Assembly (NCBI GenBank): GCA_902496455.1
Contig: CABVAY010000001.1
Coordinates: 69,094 to 133,093, forward strand
Direction: 5' to 3'
Source of the DNA: an uncultured Collinsella sp.
GTDB lineage: Bacteria > Actinomycetota > Coriobacteriia > Coriobacteriales > Coriobacteriaceae
DNA: 64,000 bases
Each line of letters begins with the position of its first letter. Position 1 is the first letter of the stretch. The position numbers and the translations under genes were made by a program. This document shows positions 18,117 through 27,511 of the stretch, piece by piece. The notes under the pieces were generated by a model. That model was not told the origin of the DNA, made no database searches, and was given only the letters and a program-made list of their open reading frames with translations.

Positions 18117-18185
18117 CAGTTGCGGTGAAATACGGACTGTTTGGCCGCCAAACGGCCGCAAACAGTCCGTATTTCACCGCAACTG
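18117..18185. repeat. Palindromic intergenic repeat, copy 2 (near-perfect)
   Basis: A 69-bp near-perfect palindrome. CAGTTGCGGTGAAATACGGA opens it and its reverse complement closes it at 18185; the stem is about 30 bp with a loop of a few bases. It lies between the convergent yqeC and hydantoinase genes and may act as a two-way transcription end. Related to 15334-15400. Confidence 0.9.
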
Positions 18186-18210
18186 AGGAGGGGACACGGC
18201 ATCTTTGCTG

Positions 18211-19578
18211 CTAGCGGGGCACGTAGCGACCGGGCTGGACTCCGGTGGGCTCGCCATCGCGCGCCGCCAGCACACCGTTCACAAACACGGCCTTGGCGCG
18301 ACCATGCGCCTCAAAGCCCTCGAGCGGCGTGTAGTCCACAGCCTGATGCTGTGTCGCCGCGCGAATGGTCCAGCGCGCCTGGGGATCCCACACGCACACG
18401 TCGGCATCGGAGCCCTCGGCAAGACAGCCCTTGCGCGGATACATGCCAAACACGCGCGCCGGGTTCTCGCTCATCAAGCGGCACAGATCCTCGGGTCCCA
18501 GCTGTCCCTCAAAGCTCGTGGCAATCGCGACGGGACGATGCTCCACGCCGGGCCCGCCGTTGGGAATGGCGCGGAAATCGTCGCGCCCGCGGTCCTTTTG
18601 CCCGTGCAGGTTAAAGCTGCAATGATCGGTCGCAATCGTATCGATCTCGCCGGCCACAAGCGCCTCGCGCAGCGCGGCACGGTCGCCGGCATGGCGCAGC
18701 GGCGGGCTCATCACGTACTTGGCGCCCGCAAAGCCGTCCTCGCCCTGCTCCAGATAGCAGGTGTCGTCGAGCATCAGATACTGAGGGCAGGTCTCGACAT
18801 AGATATTCTTCTGCCCGCGCGCCTTGGCCGCACGAATGGCCTCGAGCCCCAACTTGGTCGAAAGGTGCACCACGTTGACTGGGGCGTCGCCGGCCAGGTG
18901 CGCCAGATACAGCAGGCGGCTCACGGCTTCGGCCTCACACACGTCCGGGCGGCTGAGCGCATGCCCCTCGGGCCCATGAATCCCCTGCTCGTACACGCGC
19001 TTCTGCAGCTCATTCACCAGCGTACCGTTCTCGCAATGCACGCACAGTATGCCGCCAATACGCTTGAGCTCCTCGAGCACCTCGAGCGTCTCGGCATCGT
19101 CCAGGCGCAAATGATCGTAGGCAAAGTAGGTCTTAAACGACGATACGCCCGCCTCGCGCATAGCCGAAAGATCGGCGCGGTTGCGTTCATTCCACTCGGC
19201 GAGTGCCATATGAAAGGCGTAGTTGGCCGTGCAGGTTCCGTCGGCACGGCGATGCCACTCGGCCAAGGCATCGGGCATGGTCACGCCGCGATCAGCCGTC
19301 GCGTAGTCCACGATGGTCGTCGTACCGCCGCAGGCAGCCGCACGCGTGCCGGTTTCAAAGCTATCGGCTGTCCAATCCATGCCAGTCCAGCACTGCATGT
19401 GCGTGTGGCCGTCGATAAAGCCGGGAAACACCCAGCAGCCCGCGGCGTCCTCGACGGTATCGTCGGCGCCCGGCTCAATCGCTGCGGCAATCCGCACAAT
19501 CTTATCGCCCTCCATGGCAAGATCGGCGCGGCGAAGCCCCTGGGGCGTCACGAGCGCGCCGTTTTTGATGATGATCAT
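18211..19578 (-). CDS. Dihydropyrimidinase / D-hydantoinase family amidohydrolase
   Basis: 455-aa cyclic amidohydrolase that opens hydantoin-like or dihydropyrimidine rings. Metal ligands are in GFIDGHTHMQ, the carbamylated Lys in SSFKTYFAY, His in LCVHCENG and VVHLST, and Asp in IATDHCSF. In the equivalent E. coli cluster the homologue is HyuA (YgeZ). AAGGAG lies 5 nt before the ATG at 19578. It follows the mocA-like gene by 9 nt. The natural substrate is unproved; a purine-ring breakdown intermediate is likely from context. Confidence 0.9.
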   Translation of the reverse strand: MIIIKNGALVTPQGLRRADLAMEGDKIVRIAAAIEPGADDTVEDAAGCWVFPGFIDGHTHMQCWTGMDWTADSFETGTRAAACGGTTTIVDYATADRGVTMPDALAEWHRRADGTCTANYAFHMALAEWNERNRADLSAMREAGVSSFKTYFAYDHLRLDDAETLEVLEELKRIGGILCVHCENGTLVNELQKRVYEQGIHGPEGHALSRPDVCEAEAVSRLLYLAHLAGDAPVNVVHLSTKLGLEAIRAAKARGQKNIYVETCPQYLMLDDTCYLEQGEDGFAGAKYVMSPPLRHAGDRAALREALVAGEIDTIATDHCSFNLHGQKDRGRDDFRAIPNGGPGVEHRPVAIATSFEGQLGPEDLCRLMSENPARVFGMYPRKGCLAEGSDADVCVWDPQARWTIRAATQHQAVDYTPLEGFEAHGRAKAVFVNGVLAARDGEPTGVQPGRYVPR

Positions 19579-19587
19579 AATTGCTCC

Positions 19588-20202
19588 TTATTGATTGATG
19601 CAGTTGGCCACGCGATCAAAATACGAGCAGGCGGCGATATGCTCCGTTATGCGTTGCTGTCCCTTGGCGGTATCGACGTCCCACAGCTCGTAGGCACGCG
19701 CCTCGACCAGCACCACGTCGGTACGGTCCTTGAGGATCGAACCGCCGCCGTCCTTGCCCTCAAGACACATAAGTGCATCGAACAGTTCCGCCGGAAAGAG
19801 CACCGGGCTCGAAGGCTCACCGTTGCACGCAAGACGCACCGGATGTTTGCGGCCACACTCGTCAAACGCACGAACCATAGCCTCAAAAGAACCCGAACTC
19901 ACGAGCGGCTGGTCGCCCGGAAAAAAGAGGCAACCTTTCCAGTTGCGTTCGACTCCCCATGAAAGGCCCGCACGGACGCTTTCGCTGCGCAGCTCGCCAT
20001 CGTGCAGCACACACGGGCAATGCTTGTCCTCGCAAATCTGAGCGACCTCGGGCCAACGCGTCGAAACCACGACGTCAAAGCCCCGGGGAACCGAATCGAT
20101 GGTCCGGGCAATCAGCGGCTCGCCATAGATATCGGCGAGCATCTTGTTAGAGCCAAACCGCTTGCCCTCGCCCGAGGCCATAATCACGCAACCAAGTTTC
20201 AT
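19588..20202 (-). CDS. MobA/MocA-like molybdenum cofactor nucleotidyltransferase
   Basis: 204-aa nucleotidyltransferase. The N-terminal MASGEGKRFGSNKM is a variant of the LAAGxSxRMGxxK nucleotide-binding loop, and FFPGDQPLVS is the acidic metal-binding region. By analogy with MocA it would attach CMP to molybdopterin, as used by xanthine-dehydrogenase-type enzymes. It lies upstream of the hydantoinase gene in one transcript. The precise nucleotide cannot be read from the sequence. Confidence 0.83.
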   Translation of the reverse strand: MKLGCVIMASGEGKRFGSNKMLADIYGEPLIARTIDSVPRGFDVVVSTRWPEVAQICEDKHCPCVLHDGELRSESVRAGLSWGVERNWKGCLFFPGDQPLVSSGSFEAMVRAFDECGRKHPVRLACNGEPSSPVLFPAELFDALMCLEGKDGGGSILKDRTDVVLVEARAYELWDVDTAKGQQRITEHIAACSYFDRVANCINQ

Positions 20203-20330
20203 CTCCGCAAACCTCCCCTGGCTGCCTTGGACGCCATAGTTGCTATACCCACCATACCAAGCTCACACTCCGTCGGAACAGGCATGCGCTCGTTTTTCCA
20301 GCGAACGCCCCTTGGCTCTCCATAGCACAA

Positions 20331-20363
20331 AGGAGGGCGCCCCGCGACGCAGGGCACCCTCCT
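20331..20363 (-). terminator. Stem-loop after the carbamate kinase gene
   Basis: On the minus strand AGGAGGGTGCC pairs with GGCGCCCTCCT with one mismatch, then TTTG. It lies 17 nt after the arcC stop. The U-run is short, so termination may be partial; the mocA-like gene starts 128 nt further on. Confidence 0.6.
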
Positions 20364-20380
20364 CAATGGTGCAGATATGC

Positions 20381-21331
20381 CTACTCAGCGTCGCCGGTAA
20401 ACGTGGTACCGGTCTTGCCGGCAAGACCGTCACGCGCCTTCTCGAGCAGCGTGATGAGCGCCGTGCGGCCCGGCTTGCTCTCGGCAAACGTCGAGGCGGC
20501 CTGGACCTTGGGCAGCATGGAGCCACGACCGAACTCGTTGGCCTCGGACAGACGCTTTACGTCAGCCGCAGTCAGCGTGTCGAGCCACTGCTCGTGGTCG
20601 GTGCCAAAGCCAATGGCAACCTTCTCCACGGCCGTCAGGATAATCAGGGCATCGGCGTCGAGCTGCTCGGCGAGCTTCTCGGCCGCAAAGTCCTTATCGA
20701 TGACGGCGGCAGCGCCCTTAAGGTGGTTGCCCTGGGCCTTGGTGACGGGAATACCGCCACCGCCGCAGGAGATCACCACGTGGTTGGACTCGACGAGCGA
20801 CTTGATGGTGTCGAGCTCGACGATGTTCACGGGCTTGGGCGAGGCAACCACGCGACGGAAGCCCTGCTTCTCGTCGTGGATGAACTGGTAGCCGCGGTCG
20901 GCCTCCAGCTCCTTGGCCTCGGCCTCGCTCATCCACGGACCAATCGGCTTGACCGGGTCGGCAAAGGCCGGGTCGTCTGCCGCAACCTCGACCTGGGTGA
21001 GCACGGTGGCGACGCCCTTGTCGATATTGCGGTCGAGCATTTCCTCGCGCAGCGCATTTTGCAGGTCATAGCCAATGTAGCCCTGGCTCATGGCGCCGCA
21101 AACGGACAAGGGGCAGGGAACGTACTTCTGAGGATTAGAGCGCGTGAGCTCAGCCATCGCGTTGGCGATCATGCCCACCTGGGGACCGTTGCCATGCACG
21201 ACGACGACCTCGTTGCCCTCCTCGATCAGGTCGACGATAGCCTTGGAAGTCGTCTTGACGGCCTCCATCTGCTCGGGAAGGTTGGCGCCGAGGGCGTTTC
21301 CGCCCAGGGCGACAACGATACGCTTAGCCAT
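20381..21331 (-). CDS. arcC: Carbamate kinase
   Basis: 316-aa kinase that transfers phosphate from carbamoyl phosphate to ADP, giving ATP. Motifs of the amino-acid-kinase fold: VALGGNALG (8-16), VVVHGNGPQVG and ISCGGGGIPV. It starts 14 nt after ygeW, so the pair is co-transcribed; the E. coli equivalent in the yge cluster is YqeA. Together with YgeW it gives a plausible fermentative ATP step at the end of purine breakdown (inference). Confidence 0.95.
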   Translation of the reverse strand: MAKRIVVALGGNALGANLPEQMEAVKTTSKAIVDLIEEGNEVVVVHGNGPQVGMIANAMAELTRSNPQKYVPCPLSVCGAMSQGYIGYDLQNALREEMLDRNIDKGVATVLTQVEVAADDPAFADPVKPIGPWMSEAEAKELEADRGYQFIHDEKQGFRRVVASPKPVNIVELDTIKSLVESNHVVISCGGGGIPVTKAQGNHLKGAAAVIDKDFAAEKLAEQLDADALIILTAVEKVAIGFGTDHEQWLDTLTAADVKRLSEANEFGRGSMLPKVQAASTFAESKPGRTALITLLEKARDGLAGKTGTTFTGDAE

Positions 21332-21345
21332 TTCTCAGCCCAGCT

Positions 21346-22548
21346 TTAGGCCTGGAACCAACGGGCGGTATTGCGCTCGTCGAGGGCCTTGAGGGTAGCG
21401 GCGGGATCGGCAACCTTCTGCAGGAACATCATGGCTGCGATGGCGTACGGCTTGTAGCTGGCCTCCTTGTACATGCCCACACGGTGCATGTCGAAGACGT
21501 CGGCGTTAACCTCGCCGTGCTCGCAGGAGACACCGGAGATGTCGGCGGGCAGCGGGTGCATAAAGATGGTGTCCTGGCCGTTGGCGGTCTTCTCCATGAG
21601 CTCGGTCGTGGAGCACCAGTCCTGATGGGTGGCGTTCTGGGCGAGCAGCTCCTTCTCGAGCGCTGCGATGCCGGCGTCGTCGCCCTCGGCGTACAGGTTG
21701 GTGCGCTTCTCCATGGCGGCAAACGGAGCCCAGCTCTTGGGGATCACGATGTCGGCGCCCTCGAAGGCCTCGGCCATGGTGTTGACCTGCTTAAAGGTGG
21801 TGCCGGACTCGGCGGCATAGCTCTTGGCGCGCTCGACGACCTCGGGCATGAGGTCGTAGCCCTCGGGGTGAGCCAGGGTGACGTCCATGCCAAAGCGGGG
21901 CAGCAGGCTGATCAGCGACTGCGGGCAGGACAGCGGCTTGCCGTAAGAGGGCGAATAGGCCCAGGTGACGGCAACCTTCTTGCCCTTAAGGTTCTCGAGG
22001 CCGCCAAACTCGTTGATGAGGTAGAGCATGTCGGCAGAGGACTGCGTGGGGTGGTCGGAATCGGACTGCAGAGAGATGAGCGTGGGACGGTGATCCAGAA
22101 CGCCATCCTCGTAGGCCTGCTGCACGGACTCGGAGACCTCGGCCATGTAGGCATCGCCCTTGCCGATGTACATGTCATCGCGGATGCCGATGACGTCGGC
22201 CATGAAGGAGATCATGGTAGCGGTCTCGCGGACGGTCTCGCCGTGGGCGATCTGGGACTTCTTCTCGTCCAGGTCCTGCAGCTCAAGGCCGAGCAGGTTG
22301 GCGGCCTTAGAGAAAGAGAAACGCGTACGGGTGGAGTTGTCGCGGAACAGGGAGACGGCCAGGCCCGAGTCGAAGATCTTGGACGAAACGTTGTTCTCAC
22401 GCAGCTCGCGCAGGGCGTCGGCGACGATGTAGAGAGCCTTGAGCTCATCGGTGGTCTTGTCCCAGGTGTGCAGGAAGTCGCTGCCGTACATGCCCTTAAA
22501 ATCGAGGCCGTTCAGCTGCTCGACGAGCTCGGTAAACTTAGCGTCCAT
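21346..22548 (-). CDS. ygeW: YgeW-type knotted carbamoyltransferase
   Basis: 400-aa member of the aspartate/ornithine carbamoyltransferase fold, YgeW group. The carbamoyl-phosphate loop appears as SLFRDNSTRTRFSF in place of SxRTR; further conserved segments are HPTQSSADMLYL and FMHPLPADISGVSCEHGEV. The physiological acceptor of YgeW is not established. The start at 22548 has AAGGA 8 nt upstream; the open frame extends to 22734 but the extra residues are not protein-like. Confidence 0.92.
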   Translation of the reverse strand: MDAKFTELVEQLNGLDFKGMYGSDFLHTWDKTTDELKALYIVADALRELRENNVSSKIFDSGLAVSLFRDNSTRTRFSFSKAANLLGLELQDLDEKKSQIAHGETVRETATMISFMADVIGIRDDMYIGKGDAYMAEVSESVQQAYEDGVLDHRPTLISLQSDSDHPTQSSADMLYLINEFGGLENLKGKKVAVTWAYSPSYGKPLSCPQSLISLLPRFGMDVTLAHPEGYDLMPEVVERAKSYAAESGTTFKQVNTMAEAFEGADIVIPKSWAPFAAMEKRTNLYAEGDDAGIAALEKELLAQNATHQDWCSTTELMEKTANGQDTIFMHPLPADISGVSCEHGEVNADVFDMHRVGMYKEASYKPYAIAAMMFLQKVADPAATLKALDERNTARWFQA

Positions 22549-22749
22549 GGAAATGTCCTTTCTAAAGATGAAACGATCGCAATGAGTAGATGTGCTCCGG
22601 CATGCGCGTGTGGCTAGAACATGCAGAGCACCATGACGAGGACCCGCCACCGTTGAGGAAGCATGGGAGATAACGGCCGCGGGCCCCAAGTCAACAGGGA
22701 GCGCCGGGGACACGAGCGGCCCCCGGCTCAACAAAATCGAGGAATGGGA

Positions 22750-24135
22750 CTAATCGATCTTGTTGTTGGTCAGACCGGCGCGGAACACGGTGGCGTCGCC
22801 ATCGGCCTGGCTCGGATCGTAGAGGTTCAGGGCAGCCACGTACATGGCGGCAGCGGTGACCAGGTCATCCTTGTAGGTGACCTCGTTGGGGGCGTGAGCC
22901 TGAGACTCGGCACCCGGGCCAAAGCCCACGCAGGGGATGCCGTAACGGCCCTGGATGGAGACGCAGTTCGTGGAGAAGGTCCACTTGTCGCACAGCGGGC
23001 GACCGGTGCGCTTGTCCATGCTGGGCTCGCAGCCGATGCGCTCGTCACCAAACATGGCCTTGTGGGCGTCGACGAGGGCCTTGACGTGCGGAGCGGTCTC
23101 CTTGTTGATCCACGTGGGGAAGTAAGCCTCGGTCTCGTAGACCTCGCCGGTCCAGGAAGGACGGTCGTACATGTACATGGAGACCTTCACGTCGTCACCG
23201 TACTTCTTGGCTGCCGGCAGGTTGCGGATCTCGTCCAGGCAGGACTCCCAGGTCTCACCGGCGGTCATACGACGGTCGATGGAGATGGCGCAGGAGTCGG
23301 CCACGGCGCAGCGGCTGGGGCTGGTGTAGAAGATCTGGCTGACGGTGCAGGTGCCGCGGCCCAGGAAGCGGGCATCCTCGAAGTGCTCGGGATTGTACTT
23401 GGGGTCGAGCATCTTGACGAGACCCTTGATGTCGGTCGACTCGTCGCAGCCGTTGTTGTTGAGGGCGCGGACGTCGGCGATGATGTCGGCCATCTTGTAG
23501 ATGGCGTTGTCGCCGCGGTCGGGAGCGGAGCCGTGGCAGGAGGTACCGTGAACGTCGACGCGGATCTCCATGCGGCCGCGGTGACCGCGATAGATGCCGC
23601 CGTCGGTGGGTTCGGTGGAAATGACGAACTCGGGCTTAATGCCATCCTTGTTGTAGATGTACTGCCAGCACATGCCGTCGCAGTCCTCTTCCTGGACGGT
23701 GCCGACGACCATGATCTTGTAGCCCTCGGGGATGAGGCCCATGTCCTTCATCATCTTGGCAGCGTAGGTAGCAGAAGCCATGCCGCCCTCCTGGTCGGAG
23801 CCGCCGCGGCCGTAGATGATCTCGTCGGTCTCGTAGCCCTCATAGGGATCGGCATCCCAGTTCTCGATGTTGCCGATGCCGACGGTGTCGATGTGGGAGT
23901 CGATGGCGATGATCTTGTCGCCCTCGCCCATAAAGCCCATGACGTTGCCCAGGCCATCGACCTTGACCTCGTCATAGCCAAGGTTCTCCATCTCGGCCTT
24001 GATGCAGGCGACAACCTCACCCTCCTCGCAAGACTCAGAGGGATGGGAGATCATAGCGCGCAGGAAGCGAGTCATATCAGCACGATGGGACTCAGCAGCA
24101 GCCTTGATAGCGTCGAAATCGAGTTCTTTAGCCAT
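22750..24135 (-). CDS. ygeY: YgeY-family M20 metallohydrolase, selenium metabolism-linked
   Basis: 461-aa M20 peptidase/deacetylase-type hydrolase. Metal-site motifs: DSHIDTVGIG, GRGGSDQEGGMASA, VGTVQEEDCDG and STEPTDGGIYRGHRGR. YgeY proteins co-occur with selenium-dependent hydroxylases and are part of the conserved anaerobic purine-degradation set. A 201-nt gap separates it from ygeW. The substrate is unknown; an N-acyl or N-carbamoyl intermediate is an inference. Confidence 0.92.
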   Translation of the reverse strand: MAKELDFDAIKAAAESHRADMTRFLRAMISHPSESCEEGEVVACIKAEMENLGYDEVKVDGLGNVMGFMGEGDKIIAIDSHIDTVGIGNIENWDADPYEGYETDEIIYGRGGSDQEGGMASATYAAKMMKDMGLIPEGYKIMVVGTVQEEDCDGMCWQYIYNKDGIKPEFVISTEPTDGGIYRGHRGRMEIRVDVHGTSCHGSAPDRGDNAIYKMADIIADVRALNNNGCDESTDIKGLVKMLDPKYNPEHFEDARFLGRGTCTVSQIFYTSPSRCAVADSCAISIDRRMTAGETWESCLDEIRNLPAAKKYGDDVKVSMYMYDRPSWTGEVYETEAYFPTWINKETAPHVKALVDAHKAMFGDERIGCEPSMDKRTGRPLCDKWTFSTNCVSIQGRYGIPCVGFGPGAESQAHAPNEVTYKDDLVTAAAMYVAALNLYDPSQADGDATVFRAGLTNNKID

Positions 24136-24209
24136 TGTTCATAACCTTTCAAACGAAGGAATCTACCTGTGAGGTGGCGGAGCGATACCTATTTACTCCG
24201 CCCCAACGA

Positions 24210-25424
24210 TTAGCAAGTGGGATATTCGCCTTCCCAAACAATGCGGCGATACTGGTCGGGATCGGTGTCGCCCTCGGTGGAGAAGCAGAGCACGGAGCTC
24301 GTCTTGTCCAGGCCGATGAGTTCCTTGAGCTCGGCGTACTCGGGATCGAGCATGAGGGTCTCGACCAGGCCGGTGGTCACAGCGCCGGACTCGCCGGAGA
24401 TGACGCGCGGGTCGCCCTTCTCGGGAGCGCCCAGGGTGCGCATGCCGCGAGCGGTGACCCAGTCGGGGCAGGACACGAAGGCGGTGACGTGGTTGCGCAG
24501 GATATCCCAGCCCAGAATGTTGGGCTCGCCGCAGCACAGACCGGCCATGATGGAGGGCATGTCGCCGTCCACGATGCGCGGATCGCCGTCGCCGGCGGCA
24601 GCGCCCTTGTACAGACAGGCGGCAGGCGCGCACTCAGCCACGACGAAGGTGGGCGGGTTATCGGGATACAGGTTGGTGAAGTAGCCCACCACGGCGCCGG
24701 CGAGCGAACCCACGCCAGCCTGGACAAACACGTGCGTCGGGCGGTTGATGGCCATCTCGCGCAGCTGCTCGGCAGCCTCGGAAGCCATGGTGCCGTAACC
24801 CTCCATGATCCAGGACGGGATCTTCTCGTAGCCCTCCCAGGCGGTGTCCTGAACGATGACGCCGCGCTCGCAGGCGTCGGCCTCGGCAGCGGCCATGCGC
24901 ACGCACTCGTCGTAGTTGACCTCTTCGATGGTCACCGTTGCGCCCTCGGCGGCGATGTTATCGAAGCGGGGCTTAGTGGAACCCTTGGGCATGTGAACGA
25001 CGGCCTTCTGGCCCAGCTTGTTGGCAGCCCATGCCACGCCGCGGCCATGGTTGCCGTCGGTGGCGGTAAAGAAGGTGGCCTGGCCAAAGTCCTCGGCCAG
25101 CTGATCGGAGGTCAGGTAATCGAAGGTGCAGTCGGCAACGTCCTTGCCGGTCTCATCGGCAATATAGTTGGCCATGGCAAACGAGCCGCCCAGGACCTTA
25201 AAGGCGTTGAGGCCAAAGCGATAGCTCTCGTCCTTAACGCACAGGTTGGACAGGCCCAGGCGCGCAGCCTGACCGTCCAGACGGGCAAGCGGAGTGACGG
25301 TATATTGAGGGAACGACTGGTGGAAGGCACGGGCCTTCTTCACGTGGTCGAGGCTCATGATTCCCAAGTGCTTGTCATCGCTCTTGGGCATCGTGTTGCC
25401 CGCCCACTGGATCTTATCGGCCAT
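24210..25424 (-). CDS. dpaL: 2,3-diaminopropionate ammonia-lyase
   Basis: 404-aa fold-type II PLP enzyme (YgeX/DpaL). The Schiff-base lysine lies in RFGLNAFKVLGGSF; the phosphate-binding region is VQAGVGSLAGAVVGYF; TATDGNHGRGVAWAA is also typical. It converts 2,3-diaminopropionate to pyruvate and ammonia and is one of the most conserved genes of anaerobic purine-degradation clusters. AAGGAG precedes the ATG at 25424. First gene of the left purine operon, divergent from a YheO regulator. Confidence 0.94.
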   Translation of the reverse strand: MADKIQWAGNTMPKSDDKHLGIMSLDHVKKARAFHQSFPQYTVTPLARLDGQAARLGLSNLCVKDESYRFGLNAFKVLGGSFAMANYIADETGKDVADCTFDYLTSDQLAEDFGQATFFTATDGNHGRGVAWAANKLGQKAVVHMPKGSTKPRFDNIAAEGATVTIEEVNYDECVRMAAAEADACERGVIVQDTAWEGYEKIPSWIMEGYGTMASEAAEQLREMAINRPTHVFVQAGVGSLAGAVVGYFTNLYPDNPPTFVVAECAPAACLYKGAAAGDGDPRIVDGDMPSIMAGLCCGEPNILGWDILRNHVTAFVSCPDWVTARGMRTLGAPEKGDPRVISGESGAVTTGLVETLMLDPEYAELKELIGLDKTSSVLCFSTEGDTDPDQYRRIVWEGEYPTC

Positions 25425-25516
25425 ACGGTGAACTCCTTAAGTCCTCTCTTGCCGGCCCCCGCATACGCGTTTCAGCCCGATCCCATTCACACGACTGAAC
25501 TTTTATGTGGATGCCA

Positions 25517-25531
25517 AACAAAAAGTTTGTT
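25517..25531. promoter_or_regulatory. Palindrome in the dpaL-yheO divergent promoter region
   Basis: AACAAA-AAG-TTTGTT (25517-25531) lies in an A/T-rich 277-nt stretch between divergent genes; GTTTGTT recurs near 25580. It may be the operator for the adjacent YheO-type regulator. No promoter could be placed with confidence in the rest of the stretch. Confidence 0.4.
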
Positions 25532-25701
25532 AGTAATGTTCTATCACACTTTTTGATTGGTATATCTAACGAATTGTTTGTTGCCGTAATCGGTACTTTT
25601 TCGCCGCCGAACGGTCATGAATTGCCTTGTTGATGGATTTGTTTGCGGTCATGTGTGGTTTATGGCACAGTGAGCCCAAACTAATTTTTAGGAAGGTACC
25701 C

Positions 25702-26355
25702 ATGACCCCCGCACAGATTGAGTTTTACAAGCGCCTCGCACACGGTCTGGCGCTCCAATTTGGCCCCAACTGCGAAGTCGTCGTCCACGATCTGGAGACC
25801 GAGGACGTGGACCACTCCATCGTAGTGATCGAAAACGGCCACGTCAGCGGGCGCAAACTGGGTGACGGCCCCAGCCATATCGTGTTTGAGTCCATGCACG
25901 AAGGCGCCACCGACGTACACGACCGCGAGCCGTACCTCACTAAAACCACCGACGGTAAGCTGCTCAAATCGTCGACGATCTTTATCCGCAACGATGAGGG
26001 CAAACCCGTCGGCATTTTGGGCATCAACTTTGACATTACGCTTATGAAGGCTTTTGAGCGTTCGCTCGATGCCTTTACTGGCACCGGCGGCACGGGCTAT
26101 ACCGAGCCCGAGCCCATTACCAAGAACATCGGCGACCTGCTCGAGGACCTGCTGCACGAGTGCGAGCAGTTTGTGGGCAAGCCCGCGGCACTCATGACCA
26201 AAGACGAGCGCATTCGTGCCATTGGCTACCTCGACCGTCGCGGCGCCTTCCTCATTTCCAAGTCGAGCGAGCGCGCCTGCGAGTTCTTTGGCATCTCCAA
26301 GTACAGCTTCTATAGCTACCTCAATGAGGCCAAGGCGGCGGCCGGCGACAAGTAG
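25702..26355 (+). CDS. YheO-type PAS/HTH transcriptional regulator
   Basis: 217-aa regulator with an N-terminal YheO-like PAS domain (CEVVVHDLETEDVDHSIVVI, ILGINFDITLM) and a C-terminal helix-turn-helix (IRAIGYLDRRGAFLISKSSE, then EFFGISKYSFYSYL). The ATG at 25702 follows GGAAGG by 6 nt. It is divergent from dpaL, so it likely senses a small molecule and controls the purine operon. A paralogue of equal length sits at 51866 beside the other half of the pathway. Confidence 0.85.
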   Translation: MTPAQIEFYKRLAHGLALQFGPNCEVVVHDLETEDVDHSIVVIENGHVSGRKLGDGPSHIVFESMHEGATDVHDREPYLTKTTDGKLLKSSTIFIRNDEGKPVGILGINFDITLMKAFERSLDAFTGTGGTGYTEPEPITKNIGDLLEDLLHECEQFVGKPAALMTKDERIRAIGYLDRRGAFLISKSSERACEFFGISKYSFYSYLNEAKAAAGDK

Positions 26356-26478
26356 GCACTCGCCTGGATTGCCCCTCCCCTTTTGGGCGCGAGTTCTGGA
26401 AAGCACGAATCCAAGACCGGGCCGCTTGGGAAGTTCCATATAATCGATGTCATTAGTATTTCGAAAGGATGGGACAGA

Positions 26479-27441
26479 ATGGCGTTAAGCAAGGCATCAT
26501 GCACCGGTCGCGGATTGATTCCGGCAATTGGTGGACATGTGCACCGCATGTTCGATGAGAGTGAAGACGACCTGTTTTCGCTGAGCCTTGACGACGTGAT
26601 GGATGATCGCCCGTGGACCGCCGACGAACTCATGGGCGGCGGGGCTCGCCCGTCAAGTCCCAATCCCGCACTTGCGCCTAAGCCCGCATCTGCGCCGACT
26701 CCTGCGCAGTCGCCCGCACCCACTTCGGCGCCCACGCCCGCTCCCCGCCCCGCAAGCGACCCGTCCGAGACGGCGGCATTTCTCGCTGCAGCGACGCAGG
26801 GCAAATCGGCCGACAGCACCGTTATGTATAACGCCCAGCAGTTGCCCGTTCCTGCGGCGCGCAAGCCTCCGGTCACAAGGCTCGATGAGCCCGTTGCCCA
26901 TCAGGTTACCCACGATTCCTGGGCTGCAGCCGATCTGGATGAGACCTCTACCGGCATGCCGGCGCTCGATGTTCCAGTTAACCCGCTTTTTGCCGCCAAC
27001 ACGAGCGCCGCGGACTATGAGGGCGGTGCGGCATATTCCGATTATTCCGATGGCTATGCTGGCAACGGTCGCATCGAGACCGAGGATTATGGCACCGCAT
27101 CGAGCGATTATCTCAACGATCCGTACGCTGCCACGCCCGCACCGGAATATGACCCGGAGGCCGCGTCCGCGCCGGCGTATACCAAAAGCATGGGCGAAGA
27201 GCGCTTCGCCGATTATTACGCCGAGGAAAAGGCGCTGCGTTTCTCGGAATTTCCGCAGGCAGTCAAGGTTGCCTTTATCGCCATTATCATTGCCCTGCTC
27301 GGTGTCATTGCGTTTGAGGGATTCCAGCTGTTCCGCGGCCCCACCCAAGCGGAGTCGGAGACCCAGCAAAAAGAGGACGATAACCAGTACCTGGACATCA
27401 ACACCCTCAAGGGCGACCCCAACGACGGAGACGACGAGTAG
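26479..27441 (+). CDS. Proline-rich single-pass membrane protein, unknown
   Basis: 320 aa; no family recognised. Residues 1-50 are acidic (FDESEDDLFSLSLDDVMDDR), 55-100 are a Pro/Ala-rich low-complexity stretch, then disordered sequence with many Tyr and Asp (YSDYSDGYAGNGR). One membrane helix lies near the C-terminus (VKVAFIAIIIALLGVIAFEG, about 268-287), followed by a short acidic tail. The topology is a long cytoplasmic N-terminus and a short outside tail. ATG at 26479 has AAAGGA upstream. It may be a division or envelope protein, but there is no direct evidence. Confidence 0.6.
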   Translation: MALSKASCTGRGLIPAIGGHVHRMFDESEDDLFSLSLDDVMDDRPWTADELMGGGARPSSPNPALAPKPASAPTPAQSPAPTSAPTPAPRPASDPSETAAFLAAATQGKSADSTVMYNAQQLPVPAARKPPVTRLDEPVAHQVTHDSWAAADLDETSTGMPALDVPVNPLFAANTSAADYEGGAAYSDYSDGYAGNGRIETEDYGTASSDYLNDPYAATPAPEYDPEAASAPAYTKSMGEERFADYYAEEKALRFSEFPQAVKVAFIAIIIALLGVIAFEGFQLFRGPTQAESETQQKEDDNQYLDINTLKGDPNDGDDE

Positions 27442-27511
27442 CGAGAGCTGAAGGCGGCCGCAGGATCCCGCATCCAGCACCGGCTTCTAAGTGCTGTTTT
27501 GTCATCCAGCT

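Noticed and set aside
22549..22734. N-terminal extension of YgeW
   Set aside because: The frame is open but the residues are unlike the family, and a good ribosome-binding site precedes the internal ATG at 22548.
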